38,660 nt of DNA from Plakobranchus ocellatus (Eukaryota; Mollusca; Gastropoda; Plakobranchidae), in assembly GCA_019648995.1 (NCBI GenBank), contig BLXT01005203.1:640408-679067 (forward strand), read 5' to 3'. The notes under the pieces are model-generated. The model was not told the origin of the DNA, searched no databases, and worked only from the letters and a program-made list of their open reading frames with translations. The translations under genes and the position numbers were made by a program. Of this stretch, positions 17,968-28,300 are shown in pieces (within the stretch, counting starts at the first letter, position 1; each line of letters opens with the position of its first letter).

Positions 17968-20878
17968 AAACATACATTAAATAGTTTGTCTCACTTCAGG
18001 GCTCAAAATTTTGCTTAACTTAAACATATAAAGAAAAAAAAAGAAGGGAAAATAGGCCTTTAAATTTAGATTGTGATTAAAAAGTGGCAAAAAAAAGTTT
18101 ACAGTTGTAAAAAATGCTACCCAAAAAGATTGTGTCTACAAAAATAAAATACTGCATAGCTCTCAAAACTTTCCACAAAAGTTGTAAACATGTAAAAAAA
18201 GATGTGTAAACTTTGGTCCTACTACATTTTGTGGTCCCAATATTAGGTGGTTTTATAAAGTATTCACGAATTGTACATGTGTGGAAACAGTGATGACAAC
18301 ACATTCATCAAAGCAAAGCTCGATTATCTTAGCTTTGGTCCCAGACATCGTAAGGTAATTTGTCACAGTACATAAGCATCTAAAATCTGTCTTATTCATG
18401 TAAAAAAAAAAAAAAGAGTTATGTCTTATTTCAGAATATATGTAGCCTTATGCTTTTGACCTCAGGAAAATTCAAGGGTATGTTGCAAAATAAGGTGAAT
18501 GTGTTGATGTACATTTACAAACAGACTTAGAAATCGTTTTTAAGGTTAATGAACCCTGTGAGATTAGTGGGGCAACATGTGTAGTCTCCCCATCAAGTTA
18601 GACGTTCTGCGGTAGGTACAAGTTTTAATTAACATCAAGACAGTGATCACAATGATCACTATATCACATCTCAAACTATTTCTTAAGCTTTAGGTATAGG
18701 TGCTAAAAGCTTTAGTAGGTGCTTATTTGGCCACATAAAACTTTATTTCCATGGCCAATTTTTCCTGCCAATTGTCTAATTCTGCACCATTTGTTCTTCA
18801 TCTCTTCCTTAGTAGAAGTATAGATGGAGATTCTCAAAATACTAAATGGGGTGGTTCTTTGTACATTGTCTGAGATTTTTTAAAAATGCTGTCTTGAAAA
18901 TGTTAAAACTTGCGTCTCTTTTAATTAAAAATATCTCAATGTTTTTAGAAATACCAACGCTTGATTATTGTCGGAGGAAACAAAACAATTAAAATTCTGC
19001 TTAAGTCATTGTGTGTTTTCATTTTAAAAAAATCTTAGAACATTCAAAGCTATTCACAGCCAAGGGTATGTACAATGCATGTGATCATAACAGCTGAAAA
19101 TTTTTGCTCATTATAAATACCAAAACACGTTCTTAAAAATCCAAATACCACACCAATATAATACAATAGTTCAATTTATAATGCTTTTAAGGCACTTAAT
19201 GTTAGAACAAAATTTAAAACCATTAAACTTTTAAAAACGTATGTGCCACAATAATTATCTGTGGAAAAAAATGATTGTATCTAATAACTTCAGAAATTTT
19301 ATGAAACATTTTTCAACATGATTTCAACTTTTCTCGCAAAACATTTCTAAAAGTATTAAGTAAGAAATCTTCACAAATTTCCTACATCAATCATCTCATA
19401 AAAAAATGTCGTAGGTTTAAAAAAAAAAGCTACAGGTCCCAAAAATGTATAATATGGCTCATTAAGAGCGCTTAAAGATTGGACGTCTAATTTTTCGTTG
19501 TAGTGAAGAAAAACATTTGTAAGTACACCCGACACAATCTTACATAAAAAAATAATTTGCCTTTCCATTTTAGCACACCTAAAAAAAATTGTGAATTCGT
19601 TGTCATAAAAATAAGTTTAACAAAGATGTCATCCAAAAGTAACAAGCTCTTAAGTTTACATGCGCTTATAAAAATAAGTATTTATATATATATATTTAAA
19701 TACATTATCCAAATTTTTGTAAGGAAGCACCAGAAAAATGGGCAATTAATATATTAGTTCTGTATCGTTATTAAAAAGAAAAAGTCTTGAATGCTTAGCT
19801 TAATTAAGGCACTTTATATTTATAAGAAAATCGTTATAAAAAGGCTAAAACTTTTATTTTATTTTGATTTAAGTCTTTGATTTTTCAAAGTTATCAATAC
19901 AAATAAAAGAAATATATATCCCTTACATCAAATATTTTGTAACATAGACAATCACAAAAAATACCCGCTATAAAAAAAAAGAAAGAATACTCTTATTAAA
20001 AAAAACATAAAGGCAGATCTTCTTTGGCCTTTCATTGTATTAAGTATTTCCACCGCATCCTTGTATTAAAAGCAATACAAAGAGCAAATGGTCGTTTTTT
20101 GTGATAGAAAAAATACTGGACTTTTTACATTTGGTTATTATCAAATAAACCTTTTTCAAAATTTGTCTAATGTCAGTCACATCAAGGTAATGGTCATATA
20201 ATAAAGAAGAAAAAGACAGTGTTAAATTAAAGTTTACATTGCAACACATTTCCTTCATGCCTCCCTTTGAACAAAATTTTTTTTTAAGTCACAAGATCAA
20301 AATTTAAAAACAGATCAATTAAAAAAAAATATTTTTAATTCTAAATCACTAAATTTGGCAGGTGGTAAGCCACTCCACAACCATGTTGCATGAGACCTTT
20401 CAGCTACACATATCACAGAAGTACGAGCACTCTGCTTTCCATGAAAAAAAAAAAAAAATGACAGGTTGGTCTGGTTCAAGAATCCTGACTAGTTAAGTAT
20501 GTTAGTAACCTTGCCAAACTGATCTATAGGACAGGTATGTTAAAGAACAAGAAACAAAGTATTTTACCAGGTAATCAAAATAGAGAAATCTTTGGCTAAA
20601 CCACATCTAAACTATTCATACAGCTGAAACAGAGACCAACAGTTCAGGCATGGAAATAAACAGATTTCGCTGGAACACTTAAAATCATTAGGCAGAGAAG
20701 TCAGAAGAGAAGCTATAGAATTGTTCAAATTCTTCAATATTTTTCAATTATCAATAAAATATTAAGGTGAAAAATTTTACGAATTTTATATAAATGCAGT
20801 TACAGAAGGATTCTCATTAAAAGCGTACACAACACCCCTCACTGAGAAAAAAAAAAAAAAACCTTAAAAAAAATGGGG

Positions 20879-21066
20879 AAGAATGATCTTCTACTAAAAA
20901 AAAGTAATACAGGAAACCTACTATATTAAGAATGATCTTCTACTAAAAAAAGTAATACAGGAAACCTACTATATTAAGAATGATCTTCTACTAAAAAAAA
21001 TAATACAGGAAACCTACTATATTAAGAATGATCTTCTACTAAAAAAAGTAATACAGGAAACCTACT
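20879..21066 (+). repeat. Four-copy 49-bp tandem repeat
   Basis: Units start at 20879, 20928, 20976 and 21024 and are nearly identical, differing mainly in the A-run length and one G/A. Each reads AAGAATGATCTTCTACT, an A-run, then TAATACAGGAAACCTACT. High identity implies recent expansion. Confidence 0.95.
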
Positions 21067-22009
21067 GCCGATACCCCTCTTTAGCCTCTACTTCTGCTAC
21101 AAAAGCTGACTTTTGTGACCATTTTGCACCTAGTGATTATGTTATCTCAAATCCCTCCGCCATCACCACACTCCTCTTACTGTTGCTACTGCTGGTAGTA
21201 GTGAGGGCTTTGTCTTGAGGAAATTTTTTAACGCAGTTTTCATTCAATGGCCTGGGACAATTATTCAAGCTGAGATAATCTCAAATATCTTCATTATAAA
21301 ATTTCTTACTCTATAGTTTAACATGATTATTTGTATTCGAATCTTAATGATATTTACTGTACAAAGATGTAAAATAAAAATATAGGAATATACAAAGAAT
21401 GCAATGAGCCATCATTTGTTATGTCCTTGTTATAAATGGATTGAATAAAATTTGTTATGCTTTGCTATAAATGGATCGAACAATAACATGAAAAGAAATA
21501 TCAGTTAATAACAAAAAAGAGTGTAAAACCAGAAACATTTACATTCATGCAAGTGAAAAAAATTTTTTACCTTAATTTAAAAGGAAAAGTTGCCTGATGT
21601 TACAACAGAAACTTGTTTTCAGAAGAAAAAAAAAGATTAATAAAACTTCAATTGCTTTGGCACACCAAATAACAAACCACTCCTTTGGAGGAAAAACAAA
21701 GAAGATTTAAAAAAAAAAAAAAAAAAAAGCAGTAACTCCATGATAATATTTCTGTATGTCCTGACAATGACAATTACAACCTAAAAAAATGCCCATTTTT
21801 TATTAAAAATGAAAGAATAAATCTATTGAAAGATTGGAAGTTTCTAAATATTGCAGACATTTATACAAATCTGAACTTACGGTTACGCGACAATATTAAA
21901 AAAAGCAGCAGCATATAAACTGGAAGACTTTAAGGGTACAAAATGTTCTTTGTACTCACAAAACTGCACCTTCTACTCAGAAAAAACTGCAACCTGTCTG
22001 AGTGGTCAT

Positions 22010-22310
22010 TTACGCTGTAGATTCGCCTGTTAAATGGTTTCTCCTGTGCCTGCCACCATGGGCATTTCCGTTTCCATCCACAGCCGCGGCCCCGCCATTA
22101 CTGTGCTCCTTGCGGAATTTGTCCCACAGCTTCTTGATCAGGTCCATGACAATGATCTCACTGGAGTTGTTGCCGACGGAGCGCAGCAGGAAGACGCCAT
22201 CATCACGCAGGTACATGTGCACAAACTTCTTGAACAGGGATCGCTCTTTCCGAGAGTCACTGTCTCCCAAGATGACAAGGTATTTCTGAATGAAATGCTC
22301 CCTGCGTTTA
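22010..22310 (-). CDS. Innexin exon 8 (C-terminal cytoplasmic domain)
   Basis: Acceptor TCTCACAG ends at 22311; the last two bases of exon 7 (AG) plus T give Ser315. Encodes residues 316-414: KRREHFIQKYLVILGD, KKFVHMYLRDDGVFLLR, IVMDLIKKLWDKF, then a low-complexity tail rich in Gly, Asn, His and Arg ending LTGESTA. The stop TAA is at 22012-22010. Several open frames on both strands here are shadows of this exon. Confidence 0.95.
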
Positions 22311-25300
22311 CTGTGAGACAAAGGAAAGCCATCACATTACTATAAAACAGGAATCAATGTAACCATTTGAGACTGAAGATCAGCTAAGGGAAATTATGGA
22401 ATGACCGGTAATAAAGCAAAATAAGGCATAGGGACTAGATTTAGTAAAGGCCTGCAATGCTTTGGGACGATTTGTTTTGGATAGGTTATTTCAAAATCAA
22501 TTAAAAAGGGGAAAAATTTATAGTCAAGGACGCACAGTGCAGACTGACAGACAGAATGGGACAGAGAGCAAGAGCTGAAGAGAGAGTGAGAGAGAGAAAG
22601 GTAATCAGAGAGAGAGAGAGAAAGAGAAAAGAGACCAAGAGTGCAAGTAAGTCAGGGGGGCGCACAATCAGAGAGAGGGAGAGAGAAAGAGGCAGTCAGG
22701 AGGAGAGAGAAGAAGGGAGAGAAAGAAAGACACAGCGACTAGCATAAGAAAATATCAGGGAAAATTTATTGAAAAGAGACATTCATATCGACGCTTATAA
22801 CTAATATTAAAAAGAGAAGGATAGTATAAGCATAAGCACGATAAAAGTGAATAGGGGAGGGAGAGAGAGGGGAGGGAGAAAGAGAGAGAGAGAGAGAGAG
22901 AGAGAATAACTAGGTTGGTAGACTTTAATGCATTGTTTAACAAAACAAACAGTATATAGACCTATAAAAAAGGGATTTTTTAAAGTTGAGCCAGGCACCT
23001 TGGCTAGTATTATGGAAAGTACAGTTTGTATCACTATAATTGTTTATCTGTATAATCCTAAAAAGCATGCACAGTTGGCATCTCCATTTTCTCTTGTAAC
23101 GGATCAGAGACTAACTAGGGGGTTGGGGAAGAACCTCTGATTCCTCTGATCTTTTGCCAACATGGCTTACTACACTAGGCCTTGTACAGGATGTGCAAAT
23201 ACATGTACTAGTACTACCATAGCTTACTTGTTTGCCTATCAATGTATGTGTTTTTTGATACTCTGTTCAGAGCCGGAATAAAAGGCGGTTTTTGTTGTTT
23301 TTTTTTTTTTTTTCAAACATTGGGTTTGAATTGGGCATTAGGGTTACAAGCTGTGGGGACAGTGAATAAGTACGGGAAGAAACTTAGGAAATAAAACAAA
23401 AAAAATCGTTATTGACTATAGGATTATTGTGATGCAACACGGACTGGTGATTCTCACTGATACCGAAGATCCATTAAAAGAAGAAAAAAATAGAAATCAC
23501 AAAGGGTTTTCATGATACATGTTATTTTAGGACAGACTCTTTCTGTAATTCCGGGACACTTGGCAGACCTCTGATTCAAGGCTATAAAAATTACTCAGGC
23601 CTACTTGACTGATACAACTATTCACACAAAAATATGGGGATGAGCTTTTGATGATACCGCGTTTTTTTTATAATGTAAAGAGAAAGAAAATCACAGAAAA
23701 TGGAAGATATATTCAGGAGATTCTTCAGGCCTAGCCCCACTCAGCGTAATTTTCTTGGTGCTGAGCGTAAGGCGTAATTTTTTCCCTGTCCGCGTAATAA
23801 ATTACGCTGAAAGCGTAATGTTGGCAGGTCTGAGTTTTAATGCTGCTTAGGACTCTGATATATCCTTGGTAATGAGAAGTGAAATCACAGAAGATGTAAT
23901 ATCCAATCCTCAGTCTCATGACAGATGCAGTGTGGCTGTGTGGGTTGAACTTCACTTTAACATATCTTTTTTTATTGTTAAAAATCATAAGTCTAAAAAT
24001 AGCAATCAATGTACAATCTAAGAATATCAAATTAAAGATGAAACTCAGTCCTATAGCATGACTAGTTTTTTTGTGGTTGTTTTCTGCAAAATTAGCCAAA
24101 AACCACAGCACACTCTTCTTATTTTGACGCACTGAACTGGATATGTCTTCAAATAAAATGTTTTGGATGGTTTGGAGATGAAGAATCTGATGTGAAGACA
24201 TGAACTCACCTAAAGAAGATATCCCAACACCATTTTCCGAAGTTAATAATAGAGGCAACAGCCAACAAGGCCAGCCAGAACCAGGCGATGGCGAAAATTT
24301 TCTCAATGAACAGGTTGATACTCAGGACACACTGAGGAACAAAAACCCAAATAAAATGCAACTTACTAAGGGCACAACATCAGTTAGTGGTGATTTTTCT
24401 TGTTTTCTAATTTGGAATCTGGCTTTAAGTACACAAGAGTTTGGCTATAAGTACGCGAGAGAGAGAGAAGAGTGGGAGAAGCGGAAATTAAAAATTACAA
24501 ATGGCAATCGATAAAATTTGCGAGTCATCGATTTTGACGTTCGTATCAAAACATTAAACTGTTATTTCATACTTAAATATATTTGAAGATAAAAAATGGT
24601 AACTTTCATCATGAGAATAAACAGAAACTTCTTTTTTCCTCATTTGCATCCTTCTAAAAATGCTAAATTTTTTATAAATATTGTGCAAAAGTTTAGAAAA
24701 AGATGAAACCAAAGGTATCTTTCCAGCAATTGGTATAGAGTGGCTCATACAAATCCTGAATCCTTTTTTTTCTGAAGAGTAAGATGGGGTGGATTAAACA
24801 CTTCTTGTGGCACATTTCTCTCACTAATAGGACAGGGACGTAAAGTTTTATGATATAATTTTTGTCATTCTGAAGGCGTTATGATGATACTGTTTTTACA
24901 CTACTCACCTGCATAGAGTGTGTCTGAACATTCTGCTGCTGTCTGATATCAAAGTCACACATGACCACGCGGGGGAAGTGCTCAATATCCATCCATTTGC
25001 CTCCCAAATGTTCCAGTACTTCCAGGCCGTAGGTCCAGTAGTTGAACTGGGAATGGTTGAGAAAAAATACAAGCTTTAGTTTTCATGACCTCAGAAACAG
25101 CTTAACTTAGTGGTAAGAATCCGGGTATCCAAACAGCTGAATCTTACTTGCTGTGAGTGTTAAAAATTCTATCAGTGAATGTACCTGGAAATGATAATCA
25201 GGCTAGATTCTTGATCAAGCTTCTCTCTATAATATTTAAATTTCAACTTTAGGCCTATCAAAACAAAACCTATGAAAAGAAGGTTCCAAATTATGTTGTA

Positions 25301-28300
25301 ACTCCCGATGAGGGGGACAAAACTTCTAGGGAGAAGTACAAATTTTGGAACATGCAAAATTATTAGCTTTAAAACATACGTCTACGTTGAATCTGGTTCC
25401 GATGGATCGAAGAGTCTAAAATCAGAGGTGAAACTTGTTTTTAACAGTTTTGATTATTTGCACACACAACACATATTTGTCCGAAACCTACAGCCATCTT
25501 GCAATCTAGAGTTCTAATATGCCCTGCAAATGCATGGGCTGACCTTATGCTATTCCCTGCAACCACAGCTTTACACAAAAAAAACTGCATCTGTTATGGA
25601 AGTCTACATTTGTTCCCGGAACTTGGAGTGGCACAAAAGATAAAAAAAATCAAAGATCGTTCAAGACAAGCAGTGTGACCAAAGCGATATTTAGGCCCCA
25701 CATTTAGCAAATGCAGCTTGATAGCTAATCATTTGGCCGAATATTGCCATATGGCCTCCCAGGCTAGATGATATGCCGGGACAAAGTTATTTACTTAAGA
25801 TATGGATTGTTTGCCAAAGTCCTAATGACTGCAATTATAATAAAACAAACATCTGTATTTTTTTCCTACTACATCAGAAGATCAGTATTCTCCAAATTTT
25901 GAGAAAAAAAATTGGTTCACTATCGGGTAAATTGGTAGGAATGGCAGGTTTAGATTGTTATCTACTGCCCAAAACAACAACCAACTATTGCTTTAAAAAA
26001 AATTTCCGCTGAATTTCAAAATTTCAAGCATGCAGAGAATTTGTTTTTTTCAAAACCTTGATCACTTTAAAAAATTATGCTTTGTACCTTTTGAGTGATT
26101 CCAGACAATTGACTCATTTCTTTCGGTGATTCACATTTTGCATATCGATTGCAGGCTTATCAAACAAATTCCCTGTTACAAAGTGTGAAACTCAAGAGGT
26201 TTGACATGCCTGCCACCAATATGAGCACAAATCACTATTATTATTGGGAAGAAACACTGCTCATCTGGCAGGGCTGTTGGCTATCACGTGAGCCATCTAA
26301 CATTCCAATCTCAGTGCACTACCAAAATATTTTTTTATTGTTTCTCTCTATGTTTACCCAGCACTCAATGTGTGGGCTAAAGTAAAGATGGAGAGGAAAG
26401 CAATGGGAATCTACCTCAGAATGTCTCATAGCAAAAAACAATAAGGATCCTACTTCTGGCTCCCTGGTGCTTGAACCAAGCAACAGACTCCTCCTAATCC
26501 CTCTCCTCCATCAACTCCACTCCCTTTAACACAACCAACTGCCACAGCTATAACCATCATCATCATTGTTAACATTATTATTAGTTATGAAAAAAAAAAT
26601 TAATTTAATGATTTACTTGCAATGAATTCACTAATCAATGAAGTTTATTGCACTTACTTTGAGGAAGGCCGAGAGCATTACAAACTGCACGAAGACGTTG
26701 ATAAGGTAGAGAAGTTTGACAAACAGGTACAGGCCAGTGAGGTATGTCCCCTGCCGCTTGCCCAGAACAAAGCACAGAACACTGGACATCTTCTCCTTGA
26801 ACCGTACCACAACATTGTACTGGTGATTGAGAAGTAATAAAAAGGTTACCACAACATTGTACTGGGGACTGAGAGGTAATAAATAGGTTACCACAACATT
26901 GTACTGGGGATTAAGAGGTAATAAACAGGTTACCACAACATTGTACTGAAGATTGAGAGGTAATAAATAGGTTACCACAACATTGTACTGGGGATTTAGA
27001 GATAATAAATAGGTTACCACAACACACTCTGAAATATAGCTACAAGATAAAACATGAACATATGCTGCTCACCTTATAGACTCGGTAGGTCTGCAGCCAG
27101 CGGTGGACAAACAGAGCAACATCTTCTAGCTGTTTATCCTTGTCCTCAGGTGTTGCTGTCGACACTTCCTCGGCCATGTTGACAATCTTCTGTACATTGA
27201 TACCAGAATACCCTCGCAGTTCTTTCCACAGCATGTTAGGGAACTTAAACATAAGGCACTGAAAAAAAACACACGCAAGTCAAAAGTCATATTTATACTC
27301 TTTTTAAATGAGTCATTGATTTTTTTTTAGAACATAAATTGAGAAAACTTGATGTACGTAGTTTTGGGACTTTGTTTCAGGAGGTGACAACATAACTGAT
27401 AAAGGCAATGCTTACCTGTCTTGAATCAAATTAAATGGCCCTGAAAGCAAAAATCACCAACATGCCTTCTCTAACATCAGCAGCAGATTTATGCCAATTC
27501 AACATCATACACTGCCAATTTTACCCCTTTGCAATGTACTGTGTGCATCGTTGTTTTTCCATTCACTTTTGCTGAGTACCTACTTAGTAAGTCAAGGGAA
27601 GGAGTTACCCAGGAGAGTATAACATACATAATGTTTCATCTTGTTTTTGTTCATGGTCACATAGAAATCTGGTCAAAAACAATAGAGGAATAAAATTTTG
27701 TATTTTTTTTTTTATTTACTGATACAACCATCTTCAGCCAGTGCTTACAGCTTTCAGGCAAAAGACAAATAAAATCAAATCAGCAAAAACTTTAACATCA
27801 CAAAGAGAGAAGATTTTGGTCAAAGAAGGAAGATGCTATGCAGGGGTTTTACCTGGATAGCAAGAACAGCCACAACCCAGCGGTAAAAACTAATGTCCTC
27901 TTTCATACGATCTCCTTGATACCATGGAATTGGTTCATCCATTGGGACATAATACATCTGAGAGATCCAGCACAGATTTTCTGCATAATCCTGCAATGAT
28001 TTCATGGGAAGGAATCAGTTCAACTACTTACATGATTAATTAATTTAAAATAAAAAAAAAAAGGTTTTAACTCCTTATACAACCAATTTGAAAAAAAAAT
28101 ATATTTCAACCTCTTACATATCTAATTTTGGGAATGAATAACTTTACTTACTTACATAATCAATTTTGGAAAGGAAAGATTTTAATTTGCTGCATAATCA
28201 AAACATAATTCAGTCTGTCAGGTGTTTTAGTGTGTATACAGAACAAATTTTAAAAAACTAATTGCAGAAAAAAATTATTCAACCTTTTAAGTGCCACTGA

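Larger units (their letters stand above)
17281..22009 (-). other. Likely long 3' UTR or 3' flank of the innexin gene
   Basis: Read on the minus strand this 4.7 kb is T-rich and non-coding. AATAAA on minus occurs at 21799-21804, about 205 nt after the innexin stop, and again at 17298-17303. The mRNA may therefore end close to the stop or extend for kilobases. It contains a 33-bp direct repeat and a four-copy 49-bp tandem repeat. Confidence 0.4.
22311..24209 (-). other. Innexin intron 7
   Basis: 1899-bp intron with two purine-rich GA tracts on the plus strand (22557-22740 and 22853-22907) and a cluster of GCGTAAT motifs at 23744-23819. A 191-codon open frame on minus runs partly through exon 7 in a different frame and is not a gene. 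Confidence 0.8.

Noticed and set aside
22010-22321. Starting innexin exon 8 at 22321
   Set aside because: The extra bases lie upstream of the TCTCACAG acceptor at 22311 and belong to the intron; splice phase with exon 7 requires entry at 22310.
22002-22345. Several open frames of about 95-103 codons on both strands
   Set aside because: They are shadows of innexin exon 8, whose own frame carries the conserved YLRDDGVFLLR segment.
22556-22747. 63-codon Arg/Glu-rich frame
   Set aside because: It is a translation of the GA-rich purine tract, not a gene.
23731-24306. 191-codon open frame on the minus strand
   Set aside because: It is the longest raw open frame, but it overlaps innexin exon 7 in a different frame, crosses that exon's donor and resembles no family. 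It is a chance frame.
26631-27020. Treating the whole 129-codon minus frame as one exon
   Set aside because: The frame is open because the 42-bp units are multiples of three. Exon 4 joins in correct phase at each unit's own CAG, while candidate acceptors at 27026-27043 are out of phase. The shortest form is the conservative call.
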